A stretch of DNA of 64,000 bases from Burkholderiaceae bacterium. GTDB taxonomy: Bacteria > Pseudomonadota > Gammaproteobacteria > Burkholderiales > Burkholderiaceae_E. This document shows positions 36,839 through 45,618 of the stretch, piece after piece. Position 1 is the first letter of the stretch. Each line of letters begins with the position of its first letter. The DNA lies in assembly GCA_016710525.1 (NCBI GenBank), contig JADJVQ010000035.1, positions 1-64,000 on the forward strand, given 5' to 3'. The position numbers and the translations under genes are program-made. The notes below the pieces were generated by a model that ran no database searches, had not been told where the DNA came from, and saw only the letters and a list, made by a program, of their open reading frames with translations.

Positions 36839-38211
36839 ACGACATTGCCAAATTGGGGGCCCTGGCCCCGCAAGCCGACACCCAGGCCGATCCTCATTCT
36901 CAGGCCGACTTGTCCGCTTTCTGGATGCCCTTCACCGCCAACCGCCAGTACAAGGCGCAGCCGCGCCTTCTGGCGCGCGCCGAAGGCATGCATTACTACA
37001 CGCCCGAAGGCCGGCCCATCCTGGACGCCACTGCCGGCCTGTGGTGCGTGAACGCCGGTCATTGCCGCAAGCCGATCGTGGAGGCGATCGCGCAGGCGGC
37101 GGGCTCGCTGGATTTCGCGCCCACCTTCCAGATGGGCCATCCGGCGGCGTTCGAATTGTCGCGCCGGCTGGTGGCACTGGCCGGCAAGCCGTTTTCGCAG
37201 GTCTTCTACACCAACTCGGGCTCCGAGGCGGTGGACTCGGCGCTGAAGATGGCCATCGCCTATCACCGGGCGCGCGGCGAAGGCCAGCGCACCCGCCTGA
37301 TCGGGCGCGAGCGCGGCTACAACGGCGTGGGCTTCGGCGGCATCTCGGTGGGCGGCATCGCGGCCAACCGCAAGACCTTCTCCGGCGCGCTGCTGCCGGC
37401 GGTGGACCACCTGCCGCACACCCACGACCTGGCGCACAACGCCTACACGCGCGGCCAGCCGCAGTGGGGCGCGCACCTGGCCGACGAGCTCGAGCGGCTG
37501 ATCACGCTGCACGATGCCTCCACCATCGCCGCGGTCATCGTCGAGCCGGTGGCCGGCTCCACCGGCGTGCTGGTGCCCCCGGTGGGCTATCTGCAGAAGC
37601 TGCGCGAGCTCACGGCCAAGCACGGCATCCTGCTGATCTTCGACGAGGTCATCACCGGCTTCGGGCGCATCGGCAAGCCCTTCGGCTTCCAGCAGCTGGG
37701 CGTGGTGCCCGACCTGTTCACCGTGGCCAAGGGCATCAACAGCGGCACCGTGCCGATGGGCGCGGTATTTGCCCGCGAAGGCATCTACGACACCTTCATG
37801 CAGGGGCCCGAGGCGTCCATCGAGTTCTTCCACGGCTACACCTACTCGGCGCACCCGCTGGCCTGCGCCGCGTCGCTGGCCACGCTCGACGTGTACCTGG
37901 ACGAGGGCCTGCTCGAGCGCGCCGGCGAACTGGCGGGCTACTGGGAAGATGCCCTGCACTCGCTGAAGGGCACGCGCCACGTCATCGACGTGCGCAACAT
38001 CGGCCTGATGGGTGCGGTGGAGCTGGAGTCGCGCGCCGGCGCGGTCGGCGCACGGGCCTACGAGGCCCATGTGAAGGCCTTCTTCGACGAGGGCGTGATG
38101 ATCCGCTACACCGGCGACATCATCGCGATGTCGCCGCCGCTGATCGTCAGCAAGGCACAGATCGACGAGATCGTCGGCAAGCTGGGCAGGGTGCTGGCGG
38201 CGATCGGCTGA
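36835..38211 (+). CDS. Class III omega-aminotransferase (beta-alanine:pyruvate type)
   Basis: 458 residues. The N-terminal FWMPFTANRQYKAQPRLL is characteristic of omega-amino acid:pyruvate transaminases. PLP site: FDEVITGFGRIGKPFGFQ with the conserved Asp, and the Schiff-base Lys in LFTVAKGINSGTVPMG. VVFFHGYTYS-like HGYTYSAHPLACAA completes the cofactor pocket. It transfers the amino group of beta-alanine or another omega-amino compound to pyruvate. It overlaps the AmpG-like gene and ends immediately before a hairpin at 38212-38251. Confidence 0.92.
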   Translation: MNDIAKLGALAPQADTQADPHSQADLSAFWMPFTANRQYKAQPRLLARAEGMHYYTPEGRPILDATAGLWCVNAGHCRKPIVEAIAQAAGSLDFAPTFQMGHPAAFELSRRLVALAGKPFSQVFYTNSGSEAVDSALKMAIAYHRARGEGQRTRLIGRERGYNGVGFGGISVGGIAANRKTFSGALLPAVDHLPHTHDLAHNAYTRGQPQWGAHLADELERLITLHDASTIAAVIVEPVAGSTGVLVPPVGYLQKLRELTAKHGILLIFDEVITGFGRIGKPFGFQQLGVVPDLFTVAKGINSGTVPMGAVFAREGIYDTFMQGPEASIEFFHGYTYSAHPLACAASLATLDVYLDEGLLERAGELAGYWEDALHSLKGTRHVIDVRNIGLMGAVELESRAGAVGARAYEAHVKAFFDEGVMIRYTGDIIAMSPPLIVSKAQIDEIVGKLGRVLAAIG

Positions 38212-38251
38212 GAGCGGCGGGCCTGGGCCGGCCCGTGATGGCCGGCCGCTC
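38212..38251 (+). terminator. Hairpin directly after the aminotransferase gene
   Basis: A 12-base stem with one mismatch, GAGCGGCGGGCC (38212-38223) / GGCCGGCCGCTC (38240-38251), starts one base after the stop codon. The loop itself contains the palindrome GGGCCGGCCC. There is no T run, so termination is likely but not certain. Confidence 0.45.
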
Positions 38252-38331
38252 AGCCTTGGCCTGGCCAACTGGCTGATTCGCTGCCGGGATGAGCGGTGCA
38301 TTCTGGACGGGCGTACACGGGAGATCGAACA

Positions 38332-38898
38332 ATGAGTGCGATGGTCGAACCGGTGCTGCACAAGCTCTCGATCGAGGCATTCAATGCACTCTGGCGCGCC
38401 GGGCATCTGGGCGAGGGCGATCGGGTCGAACTCATCGACGGACTGATCCTCGACATGGCTCCCATCGGCCGGCCCCACATGAGCCTTGTCAACCGCCTCA
38501 CCCGCTGGCTGGTGAACGCGGTGGGCGATCGCGGCGTGGTGTCGGTGCAGAACTCGATCGTGCTGCCACCCTGGTCGCAGCCGCAGCCCGACCTTGCCGT
38601 GCTGGCGCCCGCATTCTTTGCGTTGCAGGGCAATCTGCCGCAGGCCCGGGATGTGCTGCTGCTGATCGAAGTCGCCGACAGTTCGCTGGCATTCGATCGC
38701 GGGCGCAAGCGGGCGCTCTACGCCCGTGAAGGCATCGCGGAGTACTGGGTGGTCGATGTGGCCGGGTGCGCGATCGATGTTTATCGCGAGCCGTCGCCTG
38801 ACGGGTATCGCAGCCATCGACGCTTGGTTGAAGGGGAGCGGGCTGCAATGCGGGCTCTGGATGGGGTGGAGTTCGACGTGGTCGAACTGTTCGGCTGA
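38332..38898 (+). CDS. Uma2 family endonuclease-fold protein (DUF820)
   Basis: 188 residues from the ATG at 38332, which has a GGGAG ribosome site. The PD-(D/E)xK fold is visible: ELIDGLILDMAPIGRPHMSL, QPQPDLAVLAP and LLIEVADSS with the catalytic Asp and Glu-x-x. The closing REGIAEYWVVDVAG is also typical. Members are numerous in cyanobacteria and other bacteria; the biological role is not established. It lies at the edge of the region with toxin-antitoxin fragments, consistent with an accessory island. Confidence 0.85.
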   Translation: MSAMVEPVLHKLSIEAFNALWRAGHLGEGDRVELIDGLILDMAPIGRPHMSLVNRLTRWLVNAVGDRGVVSVQNSIVLPPWSQPQPDLAVLAPAFFALQGNLPQARDVLLLIEVADSSLAFDRGRKRALYAREGIAEYWVVDVAGCAIDVYREPSPDGYRSHRRLVEGERAAMRALDGVEFDVVELFG

Positions 38899-38939
38899 AG
38901 CCGATTCGCTGCGCCTGCGCGGTGGTGTGAATCGCCCGC

Positions 38940-39189
38940 TCAAGCGACCGGTTCGGTGTACCAGTTCTCCAGCGACAGACCGGCGATTCGGCTGAATTCT
39001 CGAACATTGCGGGTGACCAGGGTCGCGCTGGTCGATGCTGCAATGGCGGCGATTTGCGTGTCGATCGGGCCGATCGGCGTGCCCGCGGCGTCGAGCCGGG
39101 TGCGGATGGCCGCGGCCGCTTCGGCCGCTTGCGCATCGAAGGGTGCAATCGCGACGGCGGCGACAGGGGTCACGCGGGCAGGTGTCGGG

Positions 39190-39190
<1 letters not shown>
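38940..39190 (-). pseudogene. C-terminal half of a VapC-like PIN-domain toxin, cut by the poly-G region
   Basis: The frame reads APFDAQAAEAAAAIRTRLDA, then GTPIGPIDTQIAAIAAS and TLVTRNVREFSRIAGLSLEN to a stop at 38940. This matches the second half of VapC RNases, with the conserved Asp of GPIDTQIA and the Asn/Arg tail. The N-terminal half with the first catalytic Asp should lie at higher coordinates but is replaced by G-rich low-complexity sequence. A GTG at 39173 could only start a fragment. No VapB antitoxin is seen. Confidence 0.65.
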
Positions 39191-39581
<391 letters not shown>

Positions 39582-39651
39582 TGCCCGGTCGCCGCATGGC
39601 CGCGCCATGTTCGCACCCGACGAGGGTCGCGGGTCCCGCGCCATCCGCCTG

Positions 39652-40757
39652 CGGCGGGGAGGCATCGGGGCCAGATCGGCGAAACGCATCGGCGAGCCAG
39701 GCGCCAGGTAGCGCCCGATGCCGGGCTGCTCGACCTCCTGGAACAGCGGATTGGCCGTGGAGCAGTTGGGGTCTTCGGCCAGCGCCTGACGGGCGCTGCG
39801 ATAAACCCCCCAGCACACACCATTGGCATCGAACAGCGGTCCGATCTCGGCCAGCGTGTGCTGGCGCACCTTGGGTTCGACCCAGGCAGAAATCTGTTCG
39901 CGGTGCTTGAAGCGCTGGCCCTCGTCGTTCAGGTCGCAGCCGTGCGCGGCTTCGTAGGCGGTGACCTCGGCGGCGAAGCCCAGCGCCTTCTGCATGCCGC
40001 GCCATTGCCGCACCGAGATCGCCATGATCATCACGCGCCGATCGTCCTTGGTGCCGAAGTCGTTGCCGAAGGTGCCGAAGATGTGGTTGCCGTAGCCCTG
40101 GCGGTCCTGGTCGTTGACCTGCACCTCGGCGATGTAGCCCAGGCTGCCGATCGTGGCCAGGCCCATGTCCTGCAGCGCCACGCGCACGTGGCTGCCCTTG
40201 CCGGTGTCGCGGCGCCGGCGCTCGGCGGCCAGGACCGCGATGGCCACGTGCGAGCCGCACATCAGGTCCCAGCCCGGCGTCACGTTGTTGACGGGGTGGG
40301 TCGGGCCGCCGTCACCGGTGATGAACGGAAAGCCGGCGCCCGCGTTCACCGTGTAGTCCAGCGCCGTGCGGCCCTGCCAGTCGCCGGTGATCTGCACCAC
40401 GATCAGGTCTGGGCGGCGCGCGGCGAGCTTCTCGTAGGCCAGCCAGCCCTTCATCGGGAAATTGGTGATCAGGATGCCCGCGCCCGGCGCGTCGTCGCAG
40501 ATCAGATCGGCCACCAGCGCCTGGCCGCGCTCGTCGCCCAGGTCCACGCACAGCGACTGCTTGGCCTTGTTCAGGCCGGCCCAGTAAAGGCTGCGGCCAT
40601 TGGCGGCGATCGGCCAGCGGCCGATGTCGGCATTGCCGCCGACGTCGTCGACGCGGATGACCCGCGCGCCCAGTTGGGCCAGGGTCATGCCAGCCAGGGG
40701 GCCGGCCACGAAGGCGGCCATCTCGACCACCCGCAGATCATTGAGGACATTGAACAT
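39652..40757 (-). CDS. mct: Mesaconyl-CoA C1-C4 CoA transferase (2-methylfumaryl-CoA isomerase), 3' truncated
   Basis: About 369 residues of a family III CoA-transferase, closest in my recollection to Chloroflexus Mct. Shared features are FVAGPLAGMTLAQLGARVIR, RWPIAANGRSLYWAGLNKAK, ITNFPMKGWLAYEKL, the catalytic Asp in RVALQDMGLATIGSLG and the late VEQPGIGRYLAPGSPM. Mct moves CoA within mesaconyl-CoA from C1 to C4. Homology ends at DLAPMPPRR near 39652; the expected last 25-30 residues are missing and the frame continues into an unrelated HigA-like fragment. It is 24 bases downstream of mcd on the same strand, so the two form an operon. Confidence 0.8.
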
Positions 40758-40781
40758 GGCGATGCTTTCAGAAAGGGCGGT

Positions 40782-42422
40782 TCAGAGCAGTCCGCGCGCG
40801 ATGACGTGGGCCTGGATCTCGCCGGCGCCCTCGAAGATGTTCAGGATGCGCGCGTCGCACAGCACGCGCGACACCGGGTACTCCAGCGCATAGCCGTTGC
40901 CGCCGTGGATCTGCAGCGCGCTGTCGGCGTTGGCCCAGGCCACCCGTGCCGCGACCAGCTTGGCCATGCCGGCCTCGACGTCGCAGCGTTTGCCGGTGTC
41001 CTTGCAGCGCGCGGCAAAGTAGGTGAGCTGGCGCGCGATCAGCGTTTCGACCGCCATCATCGCGAGCTTGTCGCGCACCCGCGGAAACTCGATGATCGGC
41101 CGGCCGAACTGCTTGCGGGTCAGCGCATAGGCCAGGCCGAGTTCCAGCGCGTTCTGCGCCACGCCGGTGGCGCGCGCCGCGGTCTGGATGCGGGCGCTCT
41201 CGAAGGTGGCCATCAGCTGGCGAAAGCCCTGTCCGGGCGCACCGCCCAGCAGCGCCGAGGCCGGCACCGTGAAGCCGTCGAAGGCCAGCTCATACTCCTT
41301 CATGCCGCGATAGCCCAGCACCGGGATCTCGCTGCCGCTCATGCCGGCGGCCGGGAACGGATTGCCTTCGACGCCGCGGGGCTTGTCGGCCAGCAGCAGC
41401 GAAATGCCCCGTGCACCGGGCACATCGAGCTCGGTGCGCACCAGCAGCGTCATCAGGTCGCTGCGCACCGCGTGGGTGATCCAGGTCTTGGCGCCGGTGA
41501 CCTTGAAGACCTCGCCGTCGCGAACCGCGCGCGTCGACAGCGAGGCGAGGTCGGAGCCCGAACCGGGTTCGGTGAACACCGCCGTGGGCAGGATGCTGCC
41601 GTCGGCCAGGCTGGGCAGGTAGCGGTCCTTCTGGGCGGCGGTGCCGCCGGTGCTGATCAGTTCGCCGGCGATCTCGGCGCGGGTGCCCAGCGAGCCGGTT
41701 CCGATGTAGCCGCGCGAGAGTTCTTCGGAGACGACCGCCATCGCCAGCTTGCCCAGGTCGCTGCCGCCGTAGGCCTCGGGGATGGTCAGGCCGAACACGC
41801 CGAGTTCGGCCATCTGCGACACGACCGCATCCGGAATCAGGATGTCGGCGCGGTGCCAGTCGTTGGCGAACGGCGCGATCTTGTCGTCGCTGAAGCGGCG
41901 CACCTGGACCCGGAAAGCCTCGATGCCGTCGTTGTCCAGCAGCGGGTCGGGCCAGCGGCCCACGCTGGCTTCGCCGACCACGGCGGCGCGCCGGCCCGGT
42001 GCGTTGCCCAGGGCGATCAGGCGCTCGACCTCGTCGCCAAGCAGCATGCCCATGGCTGACATCGGGATGCCGAAGTCGAGCGGTCGGACGGTTTCGCTCT
42101 GCGACATCGGCAGGCCGCCGCGCAGCTGCTGCAGGTATTCGGCAAAGCCGATGGCGACGTAGTCCACCGCCAGGGCCGACAGCTGATCGCGGGCCTGCAG
42201 CCGGCGGGCCCAGCCGAGCAGCTGGGTGAGCGCCTCGACATAGCTGGCAACCCAGGCGTAGCCATGCAGTGCGCGCTGCTGGGCGTCGCCGTCTTCGCCT
42301 TCCTGGGCGCTCTGGGCGACCAGCGCACGGCAGGCTTTCGCGACGGTGTCGCGGTAGTTCTGGGCGTGACCCAGCGCACGCGCGGCGAGGTCGATCAGGG
42401 GGGAGGCAGCGGGGTCGGTCAT
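40782..42422 (-). CDS. mcd: (2S)-Methylsuccinyl-CoA dehydrogenase
   Basis: 546 residues, about 160 longer at the N terminus than ordinary acyl-CoA dehydrogenases; that extension (DLAARALGHAQNYRDTVAKA onward) and the total length match methylsuccinyl-CoA dehydrogenase of the ethylmalonyl-CoA pathway. The dehydrogenase core shows AVFTEPGSGSDLASLSTRAV, GAKTWITHAVRSD, the RKQFGRPIIEFPRV segment and the C-terminal QIHGGNGYALEYPVSRVLCD with IFEGAGEIQ. It oxidises methylsuccinyl-CoA to mesaconyl-CoA using FAD and electron-transfer flavoprotein. The neighbouring mct supports the assignment. No ccr, ecm or epimerase genes are in the window. Confidence 0.82.
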   Translation of the reverse strand: MTDPAASPLIDLAARALGHAQNYRDTVAKACRALVAQSAQEGEDGDAQQRALHGYAWVASYVEALTQLLGWARRLQARDQLSALAVDYVAIGFAEYLQQLRGGLPMSQSETVRPLDFGIPMSAMGMLLGDEVERLIALGNAPGRRAAVVGEASVGRWPDPLLDNDGIEAFRVQVRRFSDDKIAPFANDWHRADILIPDAVVSQMAELGVFGLTIPEAYGGSDLGKLAMAVVSEELSRGYIGTGSLGTRAEIAGELISTGGTAAQKDRYLPSLADGSILPTAVFTEPGSGSDLASLSTRAVRDGEVFKVTGAKTWITHAVRSDLMTLLVRTELDVPGARGISLLLADKPRGVEGNPFPAAGMSGSEIPVLGYRGMKEYELAFDGFTVPASALLGGAPGQGFRQLMATFESARIQTAARATGVAQNALELGLAYALTRKQFGRPIIEFPRVRDKLAMMAVETLIARQLTYFAARCKDTGKRCDVEAGMAKLVAARVAWANADSALQIHGGNGYALEYPVSRVLCDARILNIFEGAGEIQAHVIARGLL

Positions 42423-42761
42423 GGCAGGCTGTGGTTGGGTGTGGCGGCCAGCCCGCGAACGCGCCGCCGCAAGGGGGGCAGGTGACGTGGGGCAGTGCGC
42501 CGGGATGGGTCGGTGGCTCGCGCCGGCGGCGTGCGTCGGATCAGGCCGAGGGGGACGGTGCCGCGACGCAGCGTCGCAGCCGCCATTCTAACGGTGGCGG
42601 CCGGTCTCGGCCGGAGCACCCTGCGAGCGTGTCGGCCGGGGCTGGCCGGAGGGGTTCCGAAACGGCCCGGGCGGCTCCCGCGCCGCCCTCGGCAAGCGCA
42701 TCAGGGAGGTCCAATTGTGCGTTAATCGCAGCATTGCGAACCGACTGCGGGAGAGCCACTC
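42423..42761. other. Divergent intergenic region between mcd and the CoA-transferase genes
   Basis: 339 bases without a credible gene. It must hold promoters for both directions. I see a GGGAGAG ribosome site (42749-42755) before the TTG start at 42762, but no convincing sigma-70 or sigma-54 promoter or operator palindrome. Confidence 0.5.
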
Positions 42762-43472
42762 TTGATCGACAAGATTCAATCGAACTGTGCGCAGGCCGTC
42801 GCCGGCGTGCGGGACGGCGACACCGTGATGACCAGCGGCTTTGGCGGCGCCGGGCTGCCGACGGCGCTCGTCGAGGCACTGATCGACCAGGGCGCGCGCG
42901 AGCTGGTCATCGTCAATAACAACGCCGGCAACGGCGAGACCGGCCTGGCGGCGCTGATGAAGGCCGGCCGGGTTCGCAAGATCATCTGTTCGTTTCCCCG
43001 CCAGGCCGATTCGCACGTGTTCGACGGCCTGTATCGCAGCGGCCGGATCGAACTCGAACTGGTGCCTCAAGGCAATCTGGCCGAGCGCATCCGGGCCGCC
43101 GGGGCCGGCATCGCCGGCTTCTTCACCCCCACCGGCTACGGCACCGACCTGGCCAAGGGCAAGGAGACCCGGCGCATCGACGGGCGCGACTACGTGCTGG
43201 AAACTCCGATCCACGGCGACTTCGCCCTGATCAAGGCCTACCAGGGCGATCGCTGGGGCAACCTGGTCTTTCGCAAGGCGGCGCGCAATTTCGGCCCGGT
43301 GATGGCGATGGCCGCGCGCTGCACCGTCGCGCAGGTCGACGAGGTCGTCCCGCTGGGTGCGCTGGACCCCGAGCACATCATCACACCGGGCATCTTCGTT
43401 CATCGGGTGGTGGCGGTGGGCGATACCGTCATGATCGGCCCGGCGCCTGGAAAAGGACCCAAAAAACCATGA
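42762..43472 (+). CDS. 3-oxoacid CoA-transferase subunit A
   Basis: 236 residues. A TTG start at 42762 is chosen because a GGGAGAG ribosome site sits seven bases upstream and it yields the family N terminus IDKIQSNCAQAVAGVRDGDT. Characteristic are MTSGFGGAGLPTALVEALI, VNNNAGNGETGLAAL and FFTPTGYGTDLAKGKE. With subunit B it transfers CoA between succinyl-CoA and a 3-oxoacid (acetoacetate or 3-oxoadipate; which one is not determined). The stop overlaps the subunit B start by four bases. Confidence 0.93.
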   Translation: MIDKIQSNCAQAVAGVRDGDTVMTSGFGGAGLPTALVEALIDQGARELVIVNNNAGNGETGLAALMKAGRVRKIICSFPRQADSHVFDGLYRSGRIELELVPQGNLAERIRAAGAGIAGFFTPTGYGTDLAKGKETRRIDGRDYVLETPIHGDFALIKAYQGDRWGNLVFRKAARNFGPVMAMAARCTVAQVDEVVPLGALDPEHIITPGIFVHRVVAVGDTVMIGPAPGKGPKKP

Positions 43473-44110
43473 AAAGACTCAACCGCGACCAGATGGCCGC
43501 CCGGGTTGCCCGCGACATTCCGGAGGGCGCCTATGTGAACCTGGGTATCGGACTGCCGACCCAGGTGTCCAACCACCTGCCCACCGACCGCGAAGTGTTC
43601 CTGCACAGCGAAAACGGCATCCTGGGCATGGGGCCCGCCGCCGCGCCGGGGCAGGAGGACTGGGATCTGGTCAATGCCGGCAAGCAGGCGGTCACGCTGC
43701 TGACGGGCGGAGCCTTTTTCCACCACGCCGATTCCTTCGCGATGATGCGCGGCGGCCATCTGGACATCTGCGTGCTGGGCGCCTTTCAGGTGTCGGCAGG
43801 CGGCGATCTGGCCAACTGGAGCACGGGCGGAGCCGAGGCGATACCGGCCGTGGGCGGCGCGATGGACCTGGCGATCGGTGCCAAGCGCACCTTCGTGATG
43901 ATGGAACACGTCACCAAGAGCGGCGAACACAAGATCGTCGAACGCTGCAGCTATCCGTTGACCGGCATCGCCTGCGTGGCCCGCATCTACACCGACCTGG
44001 CGGTCATCGACGTCACCCCGCAGGGCCTGGTCGCGCTCGAATGGGTCGAAGGGCTGAGCCTGGCCGAGTTGCAGGCCATGACGGGCGCGCCGCTGCGCGG
44101 GCCTGGCTGA
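43469..44110 (+). CDS. 3-oxoacid CoA-transferase subunit B
   Basis: 213 residues. The active-site Glu lies in HSENGILGMGP, and YVNLGIGLPTQVSNHLP near the start is diagnostic. The remaining sequence includes LTGGAFFHHADSFAMMRGGH and KRTFVMMEHVTKSGEHKIVE. It forms the heteromeric CoA-transferase with subunit A encoded just upstream. The Rieske-protein gene begins eight bases after its stop. Confidence 0.94.
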   Translation: MKRLNRDQMAARVARDIPEGAYVNLGIGLPTQVSNHLPTDREVFLHSENGILGMGPAAAPGQEDWDLVNAGKQAVTLLTGGAFFHHADSFAMMRGGHLDICVLGAFQVSAGGDLANWSTGGAEAIPAVGGAMDLAIGAKRTFVMMEHVTKSGEHKIVERCSYPLTGIACVARIYTDLAVIDVTPQGLVALEWVEGLSLAELQAMTGAPLRGPG

Positions 44111-44118
44111 TCGCGCCG

Positions 44119-44526
44119 ATGAACTGGCGCGAACTGCCTGGCGCGCCGCCCGCCGGTACCGAGGTCTGCCGGCTGGCGGAAGTGCCTTCGGACAACGGCC
44201 TGGAGCGCCGGTTCGGCGCGGCCGAGCCCCGTTTTGCACTGGTCGTGCTGCGGCACGCGGACGGCGTGGTCGGCTACCTCAATCGCTGCCCGCATGCCGG
44301 CATACCGATGAACTTCAGCGACGACGTGTTCTGCCTGATCGAGAGCGACGGCCAGCGCGATCTGCTGTGCCCGCACCACAGCGCACTGTTTCGCATGCCG
44401 CAGGGCGAATGCCACGATGGCCCCTGCCGGGGCGATCGCCTGACCGCTGTGCCGCTCGAGGTCAGCGAGGGCGTCGTGCGCATTGCCATCTCCCCTCAGC
44501 CGCATCTATTCCAGGAGATCGAATGA
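44119..44526 (+). CDS. Rieske [2Fe-2S] domain protein
   Basis: 135 residues. The ATG at 44119 sits eight bases after the CoA-transferase. Cluster ligands are CPHAGIP and CPHHSALF, the CxH and CxxH pairs of a Rieske centre. The rest is a small beta domain, so the protein is a ferredoxin-type carrier or a subunit rather than a full oxygenase. Its stop overlaps the start of the NTF2-like gene. The electron partner is not in the window. Confidence 0.87.
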   Translation: MNWRELPGAPPAGTEVCRLAEVPSDNGLERRFGAAEPRFALVVLRHADGVVGYLNRCPHAGIPMNFSDDVFCLIESDGQRDLLCPHHSALFRMPQGECHDGPCRGDRLTAVPLEVSEGVVRIAISPQPHLFQEIE

Positions 44527-45005
44527 TGACACTCACACCGGTTCTCGAGCGCTTCGTCGCGGCGGTCGCCGCCCACGATTCGCTTGGCCTGGCCGCGCTG
44601 TTCACCGCCGACGGCTGCTATGACGACGGGTTCTTCGGCGAGCACCACGGGCGCGAGGCGATTGCCGCGATGCTCGACCGCTTCTACGTCGGAGGCGAGG
44701 ATTTCTTCTGGCAGTTCTTCGAGCCGGCGCAAACCGGCGAGCTCGGCTACGCGCGCTACTGCTTCAGCTACGTGTCCAAGGAACCCGAGAGCCTGGGCCA
44801 GCTGATCGCCTTCGAAGGCATGGCGCGGTTCCGCCTGCGCGATGGTCTGATCGTGCACTACGCCGAGGTCTTCGACCGGGGCGTGGCCTTTGTGCAGCTG
44901 GGCTACGAGACCGGGCGGGTGCGCAAGCTGCTCGACCGGTACGTGGCGGGGATGCGCGCCGGGCCGCTGACCCGGGCCCATGTCGAGGCGCGCGGCGCGC
45001 GCTGA
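44523..45005 (+). CDS. NTF2/SnoaL-like fold protein
   Basis: 160 residues from the ATG at 44523 overlapping the Rieske stop. The sequence ERFVAAVAAHDSLGLAALFT, ADGCYDDGFFGEHHGREAIA and the closing beta strands (DGLIVHYAEVFDRGVAFVQL) fit the cone-shaped NTF2-like fold used by SnoaL-type isomerases, ring-hydroxylating-oxygenase small subunits and many proteins of unknown role. Adjacency to a Rieske protein suggests a shared redox or hydroxylation step, but this is inference. Confidence 0.75.
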   Translation: MMTLTPVLERFVAAVAAHDSLGLAALFTADGCYDDGFFGEHHGREAIAAMLDRFYVGGEDFFWQFFEPAQTGELGYARYCFSYVSKEPESLGQLIAFEGMARFRLRDGLIVHYAEVFDRGVAFVQLGYETGRVRKLLDRYVAGMRAGPLTRAHVEARGAR

Positions 45006-45032
45006 CCGCAAGGGGGCCGGGGTCGGGGCGGC

Positions 45033-45092
45033 CGCGGGCGGGCGTCGCGCGGGTTAGCGCGGGTTAGCGCGGGCGGGCGCCGCGCGGGTTAG
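45033..45092. repeat. 25-base direct repeat upstream of the heat-shock promoter
   Basis: Positions 45033-45057 and 45068-45092 are the same 25-base G-rich sequence with one mismatch (T at 45045, C at 45080), offset 35 bases. An inner 10-mer GCGCGGGTTA occurs three times (45047, 45057, 45082). It lies between the NTF2-like gene and the hsp20 promoter. Confidence 0.8.
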
Positions 45093-45113
45093 AGCAAGGC
45101 CTCGAAAAAGGAT

Positions 45114-45141
45114 CTTGAAAGCGGGCAGGGCGTGCCTATCT
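45114..45141 (+). promoter_or_regulatory. Sigma-32 (RpoH) heat-shock promoter of the hsp20 gene
   Basis: CTTGAAA at 45114-45120 matches the RpoH -35 consensus exactly. After 14 bases, CCTATCT at 45135-45141 resembles the -10 box (CCCCATNT type). The expected start of transcription near 45148 gives a leader of about 40 bases with a strong AAGGAG ribosome site (45173-45178). Confidence 0.75.
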
Positions 45142-45186
45142 TCTTGTCACAGGGCGTCCCGCCCGCTGACTCAAGGAGACTTTACG

Positions 45187-45606
45187 ATGACCCGCATGTC
45201 CGTTTACGACCCGTTCGCCGAAGTGTTTCCCGAGCTCTTTCGCGGCCTTCTGACCCCGACCCGCGGCAGCGCGCCGCAGGCGCTCGACATCCGGATCGAC
45301 GTGAAGGAAAACGCCACCGACTACGTGGTTCATGCCGAACTTCCCGGCGTGGCCCGCGATGACATCCATGTCCAGATCGACGGCAACCGGGTGGCGATCT
45401 CGGCCGAGGTCAAGCGCGAATCCGAACAGAAGGAAGGCGACCGGGTGCTGCGCAGCGAACGCTACTTCGGCGGCCTGGCGCGCAGCTTCTCGCTGGCCAA
45501 CGACATCGACGATGCCCGCGCGGTCGCTCGCTTCGAGAATGGCGTGCTGTCCCTGACGCTGCCCAAGAAATCGGCTGTCGGCGCGCGCAAGCTGCAGATC
45601 AACTGA
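45187..45606 (+). CDS. Hsp20/alpha-crystallin small heat-shock protein
   Basis: 139 residues from the ATG at 45187, eight bases after AAGGAG. The alpha-crystallin domain occupies about residues 35-130: DIRIDVKENATDYVVHAELP, GVARDDIHVQIDGNRVAISA and FENGVLSLTLPKK, the last containing the conserved GVL-x-L motif. It binds unfolded proteins as an ATP-independent holdase. Regulation by the sigma-32 promoter is consistent with function. A strong hairpin follows the stop by 16 bases. Confidence 0.95.
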   Translation: MTRMSVYDPFAEVFPELFRGLLTPTRGSAPQALDIRIDVKENATDYVVHAELPGVARDDIHVQIDGNRVAISAEVKRESEQKEGDRVLRSERYFGGLARSFSLANDIDDARAVARFENGVLSLTLPKKSAVGARKLQIN

Positions 45607-45618
45607 GCGCCGCCGCGG

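Noticed and set aside
45033..45092. Direct repeats as a CRISPR array
   Set aside because: Only two copies with a 10-base gap, no spacers and no cas genes.
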